Below are positions 21,147 through 29,452 of a stretch of 37,034 bases of DNA, piece by piece. The notes below the pieces were generated by a model. That model saw nothing but the letters and a program-made list of their open reading frames with translations, was not told the origin of the DNA and ran no database searches. The DNA is from Sulfurimonas sp. (GTDB lineage Bacteria; Campylobacterota; Campylobacteria; Campylobacterales; Sulfurimonadaceae). The translations under genes and the position numbers were made by a program. Position 1 is the stretch's first letter, and the number at the start of each line of letters is the position of its first letter. Location: the NCBI RefSeq assembly GCF_027056685.1, contig NZ_JALUKE010000068.1:1-37034 (forward strand), given 5' to 3'.

Positions 21147-22185
21147 TAAAATGTATGTTGCAACATACAAAGAGATACTCCTCGGTTTTATTGTATTTTG
21201 TGTTATTCTTGTTATCTTATATCCAAAAGAGTCACTTACAAAACAGGTACTTTCAGAGCAGTCCAACTACGATTTAAGCGTTCTTTACCTGAAAAATATG
21301 CTTAAAAACGACCCCTCAAATGAAACACTGATGCTTACGCTTGCAAAACAAGCTTTCCAAGCGAAAAAGAAAGATCTCTCATTTAAACTTTTAAGACTTC
21401 TGCGAAATTCACAAAAGAGAGAGATACGAGAAAAAGCCTACCAACTCAGTTATAAAATTGCCAAAGAGGATTACCTTTATTTGAGGCGCAAAAACAAAAC
21501 AACAGCATTTATACAAAAGTACACCCAACTGCAGAATATTTTTAATATTATTATTAGCCAACATCTTTACAAAGAGAGTGATATTGTAAGACTCTACAAA
21601 GAGAGCTATTTTGTAAATAATAAAAAAGATAGCTATCTTTTAGTACAAAAACTACTCCAAAAAAGACCTTATGATGTAAAACTATTAGGCGATGCTTTTT
21701 ATCTCTCATATAAGCTTAAAGATTATGCACAGAGTATGCTCTACCTAGATAAATTAGCTGTACAAGATAAGGCAAATAGAAAAAAATGGCTTGATGAAAG
21801 TTACTTTTTACTCACAAAACATTATTCATATAAAGAGACAGAGTCCTATATTATTAGCCATGCGCAAAACTCTCCATATTGGAGTAAGAAACTCATATCA
21901 TTTTATCTGCAACATAAACAATACAAAAAAGTTTCACAACTCTATATGAATCAATTTCAAAACACCACTTCTTATGCTAAACGCAGAAAATACTGGTTTA
22001 AAGCTATTGCCGTACTCCAAGCGGGAGGAGAGCTTAAGTCAGCTGTTCGTTTAGGGTATAGGTATGAGAACTATTTTATTCTAGATAAGAGGGCATCCAC
22101 AATGCTATTAAAACTTTATATATCTGCTAATGATCTAAAAAGAGCAAATGCTCTCTCACAAAAACTTTTACAGATGAAGAGGTAA
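21118..22185 (+). CDS. membrane-anchored TPR protein resembling the N-terminal part of PelB (true start perhaps 21127 or 21151)
   Basis: One N-terminal TM ('ILLGFIVFCVILVILYP') then TPR-like helices ('LSVLYLKNMLKNDPSNETLMLTLAKQAFQAKKKDLSFKLL'); overlaps pelA. Confidence 0.7.
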   Translation: MVLMSNVNHNKMYVATYKEILLGFIVFCVILVILYPKESLTKQVLSEQSNYDLSVLYLKNMLKNDPSNETLMLTLAKQAFQAKKKDLSFKLLRLLRNSQKREIREKAYQLSYKIAKEDYLYLRRKNKTTAFIQKYTQLQNIFNIIISQHLYKESDIVRLYKESYFVNNKKDSYLLVQKLLQKRPYDVKLLGDAFYLSYKLKDYAQSMLYLDKLAVQDKANRKKWLDESYFLLTKHYSYKETESYIISHAQNSPYWSKKLISFYLQHKQYKKVSQLYMNQFQNTTSYAKRRKYWFKAIAVLQAGGELKSAVRLGYRYENYFILDKRASTMLLKLYISANDLKRANALSQKLLQMKR

Positions 22186-22187
22186 CT

Positions 22188-25100
22188 ATGCGTATTATTT
22201 TTTTACTATTTCTTTTTTTACTTACTCTTTATGCAAAAAGTACAGATAGCTGTTATACTGTACAATTGCAAAGTGCTCTTTACTCTCCCAGTAGCCTTAG
22301 TCAACTAGAGAAAAAAAGATTCCCTACTGAATGTACGCTAATGCGTATTTCAAATACACTCACAGTAAGATGTGGATGCTTTAATCATATAAAAGAAGCA
22401 GCAAAAGGATTACCAAAGTATAAATCAAAATATAAATATGCCTATATAGCTACAAGTTATAAATATAGATTTAATAAAAAAGCGATAAACAAAGCAAATC
22501 TCACACAACCATCACATAGTGCATATAGCAGCAATGAAGAGCTAAAACTGATGCTACAAGCATTTTTATACTCCAATGATTTACCACATGCATACCAGAC
22601 TGCAAAATTAGGCTATAAAAAACATCCTAATTCATACTACTGGAACCAAAAAATGGCTGAAGTTTGTAGATGGAGCGGTAAAACTACTGAGTCTATAAAA
22701 TATATGAAATTTATGTACCATACAAAACATAATCCAAAAGTTGCCAATAACATCATAAATCTTGCATTACAAGATTACCAGTATGAATCTATAAAAAATC
22801 TTACAAGAGAAGAGGTAAAGCGAAATCCTTCAAAAAAAAATATAGATAGAATGGTCTATATCTATTCACAAATAGGTGAGCCAGAAGCAGCTGCACAATT
22901 TTTAGAAAATCTTTACACAAAAGATAAACAACATCCTCAATATCTCGATAAAGCACTGCAGATTTATATGAATATGTCTGATTTGGATGCAGCAGGTAAA
23001 ATCATATCTATTATTGAGACAAACAAGCTTTATACTCTTAACAATGTAAAACTTATCTCTTATTATTACTACTCTAAACGCAGCGTTTCTAAATCTTTTG
23101 AGGTTCTTGAAGAGATTAAAAATCCTAATAAATATGACAAGCAGTATTTAAAATTAAAAAGTGATTTGGGTTGGTATTTAGAAAAATTTGCACCGGCAGC
23201 AAATGCATCTTTAGAGCTTATCAAACACAAAGAGGGCAGACTCGTTGATTATGAGAGAGTTATAGCGTTTAACAGAACGAAAAATAAAACTTTAGCTGGT
23301 AAAATGGCATTAAAGGCATATAATAAATTTCATCTCTCGTATCTTTTTTACCTCTTTGCAAATAAGTTGATACAAGAAAATGATATGCAAACATTGCAAA
23401 CAGAGATACTGAGCATAGATAAACAAGCAAATTCTCAACTTCTTAATGATCCAAATTATTGGTTTATTAAAGCAAAACTTTATCATTATGAAAAAAAGAA
23501 TTTCCTAGCAAAAAATGCAATAGAACAAGCAGTTTTACGAAAACCAAACTCTTTGCAAGTAAAATTTACCGCTATCAATCTCTACCAAGAGTATGGCATG
23601 TTTAATGCCTTACGCCAAGAGTTAATCAAACTCAACACAGATACTACATTACCACATGAGTTTTATTTTCCAATGGCATCTTTTTCTTTTGCAATAAATG
23701 ATATTAATCTTGCAAATTACTATGTTCAAAAGCTCATTCAAGAGAAAAATCAGATTATCAATACGACAGAGTTTAAATTCTTACAAGCAGACATCTACAA
23801 TATTAGAAATAATCACAATGCTTATCTAACTATGCTCCATACTATAGTTGCACAACTAGATAAAGACGCAGTACTAGATCCAGAAATTAAAAAAGATGAT
23901 ATGTATCTCTACAATCTACTCAGAGCAAAAATGAGTCTACTTACTTCTGACGATTTTATACAAAAGCTTAAACAAGCAAAACCCTACCTTACACAAGCAC
24001 ATTATGATGATTTAGCTTACTCTTTAGCACTTAAGAATGGTAGTTTAGAAAAAGCACACTCTATCTACCTTCGTACAAAAAATAGAGCTATATGGCTTCA
24101 GTTTTCTGATGCTCTTAATCAACAAAATCATACAAAAATTGAAAATCTTCTTAGTGCATATCTCTATAGTATATCTAGCGGTGATGCTTCGTATGCAGCA
24201 GAACTTGATGGACAAATTGCACTAGCACAGAGTATGAGTTACAAAACACTGGCACACAATGATGATAATCAAAATGCCTATATATCTCTGCTTGGACTTG
24301 TCAAAAAACGCGCAGATCTTACCTCTATTAAGAGTGCCTATTACCTACGCGACCCGCTTCTTAGAAAATATATAGCAATTAAGAACTCAAATTATATTAA
24401 TGATAGTTACTACTTACTTAGTAACCTCAACTACTACCGCAATAGCGACTTAGATAAAAATTTACTTAGAGAAGTTCCTGATGATACTCTTGAGCTTAAT
24501 CTTGGTTTGAAAAAGCTGTTTGACAAAGGTATGCTTACCTTTATAGCGGGATATGCAAATAGTATGGATAGCTATTTTGTGTATTCTCTCTTTGGCAAAT
24601 ATCAGCTTACAAAAGAGTTGAATGTTGGTGGGGGATACTACAAAAATGTGAGAACAGATGAGTCAACACAGCTACTTCTTGGTGGTAAAAAAGATAAAAT
24701 CGAACTCAAAGCAAATTATGCAATTTTAAATTCCACAGATTTAGATATTTTATACGAATACAATCGCTACAACTCGCAAGATGATGTTTATCTCGGTAAT
24801 GGTGAATATGTAAGAGTAAACCTTGGACACCAAATTCGTAATGGATACCCAGATATGAGACTCTCTCTTTTTAGTGATGGCGCTATTTACAATGAAACTT
24901 CTGGTAAAAAAGGAGTTATAGATAAACTCCAAGCACCACGCTCACAAGTTTTACCAAACAATTTTATGAATTTAGGTGTTGATTTTGCCTATGGTATGCA
25001 AAACAGTGACATTTATACAAGAGTTTGGAGACCATACTTTGAAGTAAGTAGCTACTACAACACAGACATTGCTGCGTTTAGTTATGGTTTTAATGCTGGC

Positions 25101-25229
25101 TATGGAGGAAAAGTTTACTCACAAGACCATCTCGTCATCGGTACAAGTTACACAAACTCTGTAAATGGTATTGGAGGCAGTATTTTTGAACTCTTTTTAA
25201 ATTACAAATTTCTCTATGCACCTAGATAG
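22188..25229 (+). CDS. pelB: PelB-like outer-membrane exporter: signal peptide, SPOR-like domain, TPRs, C-terminal beta-barrel
   Basis: 1013 aa; signal peptide 'FLLFLFLLTLYAKS'; TPR middle; C-terminal aromatic/alternating strands ending 'ELFLNYKFLYAPR'. Confidence 0.8.
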   Translation: MRIIFLLFLFLLTLYAKSTDSCYTVQLQSALYSPSSLSQLEKKRFPTECTLMRISNTLTVRCGCFNHIKEAAKGLPKYKSKYKYAYIATSYKYRFNKKAINKANLTQPSHSAYSSNEELKLMLQAFLYSNDLPHAYQTAKLGYKKHPNSYYWNQKMAEVCRWSGKTTESIKYMKFMYHTKHNPKVANNIINLALQDYQYESIKNLTREEVKRNPSKKNIDRMVYIYSQIGEPEAAAQFLENLYTKDKQHPQYLDKALQIYMNMSDLDAAGKIISIIETNKLYTLNNVKLISYYYYSKRSVSKSFEVLEEIKNPNKYDKQYLKLKSDLGWYLEKFAPAANASLELIKHKEGRLVDYERVIAFNRTKNKTLAGKMALKAYNKFHLSYLFYLFANKLIQENDMQTLQTEILSIDKQANSQLLNDPNYWFIKAKLYHYEKKNFLAKNAIEQAVLRKPNSLQVKFTAINLYQEYGMFNALRQELIKLNTDTTLPHEFYFPMASFSFAINDINLANYYVQKLIQEKNQIINTTEFKFLQADIYNIRNNHNAYLTMLHTIVAQLDKDAVLDPEIKKDDMYLYNLLRAKMSLLTSDDFIQKLKQAKPYLTQAHYDDLAYSLALKNGSLEKAHSIYLRTKNRAIWLQFSDALNQQNHTKIENLLSAYLYSISSGDASYAAELDGQIALAQSMSYKTLAHNDDNQNAYISLLGLVKKRADLTSIKSAYYLRDPLLRKYIAIKNSNYINDSYYLLSNLNYYRNSDLDKNLLREVPDDTLELNLGLKKLFDKGMLTFIAGYANSMDSYFVYSLFGKYQLTKELNVGGGYYKNVRTDESTQLLLGGKKDKIELKANYAILNSTDLDILYEYNRYNSQDDVYLGNGEYVRVNLGHQIRNGYPDMRLSLFSDGAIYNETSGKKGVIDKLQAPRSQVLPNNFMNLGVDFAYGMQNSDIYTRVWRPYFEVSSYYNTDIAAFSYGFNAGYGGKVYSQDHLVIGTSYTNSVNGIGGSIFELFLNYKFLYAPR

Positions 25230-25242
25230 GATTATCCTATCT
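25224..25242. terminator. inverted repeat AGATAGGA-TTA-TCCTATCT between convergent pelB and galE (no clear T-tract)
   Basis: 8 bp perfect stem, 3 nt loop, overlapping the pelB stop (25227-25229) and the last base of the galE stop (25242). Confidence 0.45.
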
Positions 25243-26255
25243 TAATGTGTCTTATATCCATTAGGGTTATTTGACTGCCATCTCCATATATCTGCACACA
25301 TTTCATCAATACCACGCGTAGCTTCCCAACCTAAGCTCTCTTTTGCATAACTTGGGTCTGCATAACATTTTGCAATATCCCCTGCGCGTCTTGGAGCAAT
25401 CTCATAGGGTACTTTTTTTCCAGAAGCTTTCTCAAATGCCTTGACCATATCTAACACGGAGTAGCCATTTCCCGTTCCAAGATTTACAGTAAGAACATCA
25501 TCTAAAGCATCTATTTTATTGAGTGCTTTTACATGCCCTTGTGCTAAATCAACAACATGAATATAATCTCTTACACCAGTTCCATCATGAGTGTCATAAT
25601 CCCCACCAAAGACACTTAACTTCGCTCTTTTACCAACAGCAGTTTGCGAAATAAAGGGCATAAGATTATTTGGAATACCATTTGGATCTTCACCAATAGT
25701 GCCAGATTTATGTGCACCAACTGGATTAAAATAACGAAGTAGTACAATTTTCCACTCATTGTCTGAGACAAAAACATCGCGTAAAATCTCTTCTATAAAG
25801 AGTTTACTACGCCCATAAGGATTTGTAGCACTCAGAGGAAAATCCTCTTTTATAGGCGTTGTTGCAGGGTCACCATAAACCGTAGCAGAAGAGCTAAATA
25901 CTATCTTTTTACAGCTATTCTTTTGCATCACTTCACCAAGTATTACTGTTCCAGAGACATTATTGTCATAATACTCTAAAGGTTTTTGCACAGATTCACC
26001 AACAGCTTTAAGTCCTGCAAAGTGAATTACTGAGTCTATTTTATAAGTATCAAAAACATTTTGTAAAGCATCTCTATCACGAATATCACCCTCTACAAAT
26101 TTTACCTCTTTACCTATAATTTTCTCTACTCTTTTTAAGCTCTCTTTTGAAGCGTTACAAAGATTGTCATACACCACAAAATCAAATCCGGCAGCATCTA
26201 GCTCCACACATGTGTGCGAACCAATATATCCAGCGCCTCCTGTTACAAGTACCAT
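25242..26255 (-). CDS. galE: UDP-hexose 4-epimerase (GalE family; PelX candidate)
   Basis: '[21 protein letters not shown]', 'SSSATVYG', YGRSK catalytic motif; C-terminal '[19 protein letters not shown]'. Confidence 0.95.
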   Translation of the reverse strand: MVLVTGGAGYIGSHTCVELDAAGFDFVVYDNLCNASKESLKRVEKIIGKEVKFVEGDIRDRDALQNVFDTYKIDSVIHFAGLKAVGESVQKPLEYYDNNVSGTVILGEVMQKNSCKKIVFSSSATVYGDPATTPIKEDFPLSATNPYGRSKLFIEEILRDVFVSDNEWKIVLLRYFNPVGAHKSGTIGEDPNGIPNNLMPFISQTAVGKRAKLSVFGGDYDTHDGTGVRDYIHVVDLAQGHVKALNKIDALDDVLTVNLGTGNGYSVLDMVKAFEKASGKKVPYEIAPRRAGDIAKCYADPSYAKESLGWEATRGIDEMCADIWRWQSNNPNGYKTH

Positions 26256-26279
26256 TTTCTCTCCCTTTATTTATTTCGC

Positions 26280-26825
26280 TTATACAGCCACATTCATAGC
26301 TAATTGTGCCATCTTTTGCATATATACTGCCACATCACCATCTACTTCAAGCACTTTTTTTAACTCATTTATAAAGTACTCTTTTGTTCTCTCATCTGCG
26401 ATGTTAAAAGTATAAAGTACCCACTCTGTATTGAGCATAATTTTCTCACCATTTTTCTCTACTTCAAATGCTCTATAGAGATTTATATCAGTAGTAGCAA
26501 GGAGGGCTAAAACCTCTTTATAAAAATCATTAACATCCCTCTTTACTAAAGAAGCTAACTCGGCTTGCTTTATTTTAGCATCAACATCATTAAAATCTTC
26601 GCGTCCAAAAATAAGAGCATCTCCGATGATAAGCTGTTCACCTAAAAAATAGGCACTTTTTTTCTCGCTCAAAGCATTTGCATCAGCATAAATCACATGC
26701 TCTTTTATACTTTCAAGCTCATCTATTAAAATAGAACTAAAAAAGGTGTAGAGTGTATTCGCCGCCATCTCAAGTTCTATCTCTTTTACCTCTTGCGTTT
26801 GTGCGTCTATTGTGAGTGCTTTCAT
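26280..26825 (-). CDS. hypothetical protein, N-terminal part DUF3846-like
   Basis: 181 aa; 'MKALTIDAQTQEVKEIEL....HVIYADANALSEKKSAYFLGEQLIIGDALIFGRED'; abuts moeA. Confidence 0.6.
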   Translation of the reverse strand: MKALTIDAQTQEVKEIELEMAANTLYTFFSSILIDELESIKEHVIYADANALSEKKSAYFLGEQLIIGDALIFGREDFNDVDAKIKQAELASLVKRDVNDFYKEVLALLATTDINLYRAFEVEKNGEKIMLNTEWVLYTFNIADERTKEYFINELKKVLEVDGDVAVYMQKMAQLAMNVAV

Positions 26826-28054
26826 TAAAATTCATCCAAAAGTATTACATTTACATAAGTCCCAGCTTCGAGAAACTTATCATCTTCTCCAGCTACCATA
26901 AGAGCAGAATTATCAAGCATATTGACTAAAATTGCCGAGCTTCCCACCTTTTTACCCTCAAAGTTAATGTAGTATTCACCATCTTCTACCACAACATTAC
27001 AAGCAGTAAACTCAGTAAATCGGCTGCGTTTTTTAAAATCACTTTGCAGTTTTGCAGCAACCATTTTATAGGGTGCATCTTTTGCTAGCATTTTGGCAAT
27101 AAGTGGAAGTACATACAAAATTGCAGTAACAGTTGAAGAGTAAGCAAATCCAGGAAGGGCAATTATAAATTTATTTTCACGCTGTGCTACAAGAATATGA
27201 CGACCAGGTTTGATGCCGACACCTTTATAGACTATTTGAGCCCCTAAACGAGGAATAATATCTTTTACAAAATCATAATCCCCTACACTTACTCCGCCGG
27301 TACTTACAACTATATCTGCTGATTCAAGTGCATTCTCAAAAGTATGCATAATAGCATCTCTATCATCAGGAGCAGTTCCAAGTTGTACCGGCTCTGCACC
27401 AGCTGATTCAAAAAGGGCTGCTAGTGTGTAGTTGTTTGAACTTCTAATCTGTGCTGGATTATCAGAGTTTTCACCCAAATCAAGTATTTCACTTCCTGTT
27501 GCTATCACTGCTACGCGAGGGCGAAGCGCTACTTTTACCATTACCTTGTTTAACCCTGCCATTACACCAATTTCAGCAAAACCAATCTTTGTACCTTTTT
27601 TAATAAGCACTTCACCAGCTCTGTAACCTTCACCAATAGGACGGACTGCGTTTGCAAGTTCTACCATTTCATTGATGATAATTTTTCCATCTTCAAAAGT
27701 TACATTTTCTATCTGAATTAAAGTATCAGCACCTGCTGGCATCATGGAACCTGTAAAAGTTTTAATACACTCATTTGCTTGAAGCTCTCTTGTTTCGTCA
27801 TGTCCTGCAGGATTATCACCAAGAACTACAAACTCTTTGCCCTCTTCTAAATCTTCATATCTTACTGCATACCCATCCATAGACGCAGTAGGAAACTGAG
27901 GGTCATTAAACTCTGCTGCTATGTCCTCAGCGAGTACACGTCCAAGAGAATCACTCAATGGCACTCTCTCAAAGCGTACTGCGTTTACACAAAGTAAATC
28001 CAACATATTTTGACTTGTCTCATACGAAATAAAATCTACACCCGTTATACTCAT
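26825..28054 (-). CDS. moeA: molybdopterin molybdenumtransferase
   Basis: 'FPTASMDGYAV', 'FTGSMMPAGADTLIQIE', 'VSTGGVSVGDYDFVKDI', 'KPGRHILVAQ'. Confidence 0.95.
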   Translation of the reverse strand: MSITGVDFISYETSQNMLDLLCVNAVRFERVPLSDSLGRVLAEDIAAEFNDPQFPTASMDGYAVRYEDLEEGKEFVVLGDNPAGHDETRELQANECIKTFTGSMMPAGADTLIQIENVTFEDGKIIINEMVELANAVRPIGEGYRAGEVLIKKGTKIGFAEIGVMAGLNKVMVKVALRPRVAVIATGSEILDLGENSDNPAQIRSSNNYTLAALFESAGAEPVQLGTAPDDRDAIMHTFENALESADIVVSTGGVSVGDYDFVKDIIPRLGAQIVYKGVGIKPGRHILVAQRENKFIIALPGFAYSSTVTAILYVLPLIAKMLAKDAPYKMVAAKLQSDFKKRSRFTEFTACNVVVEDGEYYINFEGKKVGSSAILVNMLDNSALMVAGEDDKFLEAGTYVNVILLDEF

Positions 28055-28500
28055 GATTTTGCTCCTAAAATTCCGCTACCTTTAATAGCAGTTGATCTCT
28101 TCTTTGCATAAACTCTTTTGCCATCTATCAAATCATATTTCCAGATGGGAGCACTTGCCTTAAAATCTTCAACAAATGCATCAATAAACTCCAGAGCAAC
28201 CCTGCGTTTAGGAGAGAAAACTGCTGCAATATAAGAAGATTCATGAAGCATTACATCCCCACGAGAGTGTGCCATTTTTATTACGGCACCCCTCTCCTTT
28301 GCTTTTGTCTGCCACGCTTCAAACCAAGAGTTTAAAATCGGCTCATAAATGTCAAAACTAAGCCCATCTATGCCATCTTCACTACGCACAGTTCCCACAA
28401 ACGGAATATATGCACCGTAATTACTTTGAGCTTCGGCTTCATACCACTCTTTTAAAAGTTTAGGCACATCTAATGAACCATTATAAAGACTAAGCATCAC
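28051..28500 (-). CDS. moaE: molybdopterin synthase catalytic subunit
   Basis: 'GAYIPFVGTVRSEDG', 'HSRGDVMLHESSYIAAVFSPKRRVALEFIDAFVEDFKASAPIWKYD'. Confidence 0.93.
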   Translation of the reverse strand: MMLSLYNGSLDVPKLLKEWYEAEAQSNYGAYIPFVGTVRSEDGIDGLSFDIYEPILNSWFEAWQTKAKERGAVIKMAHSRGDVMLHESSYIAAVFSPKRRVALEFIDAFVEDFKASAPIWKYDLIDGKRVYAKKRSTAIKGSGILGAKS

Positions 28501-28722
28501 TCAACCTCCACATACAGGTGGTAAAAGTGAAATTTTATCCCCATCTTTAAGTGGACACTCGAGCGATGCAACAAGTGTGTCATTCACTGCTACTGCACAA
28601 CTCTCTAACCACTCATTTACCTCTTCATCTTTTTGTAAAATTGCTGCTAATTCATTTAAGTCTGCTATCTCTAGCTCTAATGCTTCTTTTTGTATTGGTC
28701 CTAAAAATTCTACTTTTACCAC
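28501..28722 (-). CDS. moaD: molybdopterin synthase sulfur carrier subunit
   Basis: 73 aa ubiquitin-like ending in LLPPVCGG. Confidence 0.92.
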   Translation of the reverse strand: MVKVEFLGPIQKEALELEIADLNELAAILQKDEEVNEWLESCAVAVNDTLVASLECPLKDGDKISLLPPVCGG

Positions 28723-28789
28723 AAGAACATCCTATTTATTTATTAAAACAATTATATCTAAGATAAGTTAAGTGCTGTATAATTGCAGT

Positions 28790-29452
28790 ATGATTTTTGG
28801 AAAAATAGAATACCTTAACCTCCTCCCTTTTCATGTCTTCATGAAACGCTTTACAAAAAACTCCCAACAAAAACTTACTATGGAGTACAAAAAGAATGTT
28901 CCTGCAAAGGTAAATAGAGACTTTTTACGCAAAAGTGTTGATGCTGCGTTTATATCAAGCATTAAAGCAAAAAAGCAAAAGCATCTGAATTTAGGCATTA
29001 TTGCAAAGAAAAATGTACGAAGTGTATTGGTAATTCCAAGCAAAGAGTCAAAGTCTGATGTAGAGTCTGCCTCTTCTAATCTTTTAGCAAATATATTAAA
29101 TATTCAAGGTGAAGTTCTTATTGGAGATAAAGCACTAAGATATGCCCTTAAAAACAGTGATTACATAGATTTAGCAGAAGTATGGCATGAAAAATATAAT
29201 TTACCTTTTGTATTTGCACTTTTATGTTATCACAAAGATAAAAGATTATATAAAAAAATAGAAAAAGAGTTTTTAAAAAGAGAGGTTAAAATTCCGCAAT
29301 ACCTCTTAAAAGAGGCATCTAAACGGACAAGTGTAGAGACAAAAGAGATACAAAACTACCTCAAACTTATCTCATACAAAGTAGATTATAAAGCACAAAA
29401 AGCACTTAAAAAATTCTACAAAGAGGAAAAAGCGTTACGCTTTTCCATCTAA
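28790..29452 (+). CDS. mqnA: chorismate dehydratase MqnA-like (futalosine menaquinone pathway); ATG at 28790 preferred over the GTG at 28772
   Basis: 'FGKIEYLNLLPFHVFMKR', 'DAAFISSIKAK', 'LAEVWHEKYNLPFVFALLCYHK'. Confidence 0.75.
   Translation: MIFGKIEYLNLLPFHVFMKRFTKNSQQKLTMEYKKNVPAKVNRDFLRKSVDAAFISSIKAKKQKHLNLGIIAKKNVRSVLVIPSKESKSDVESASSNLLANILNIQGEVLIGDKALRYALKNSDYIDLAEVWHEKYNLPFVFALLCYHKDKRLYKKIEKEFLKREVKIPQYLLKEASKRTSVETKEIQNYLKLISYKVDYKAQKALKKFYKEEKALRFSI

Noticed and set aside
18436-25079. Clustering of AAACGCAG copies as a local repeat array or CRISPR-like structure
   Set aside because: Spacing is irregular (hundreds to thousands of bp) and copies are inside unrelated codons; it fits a dispersed word, not an array.
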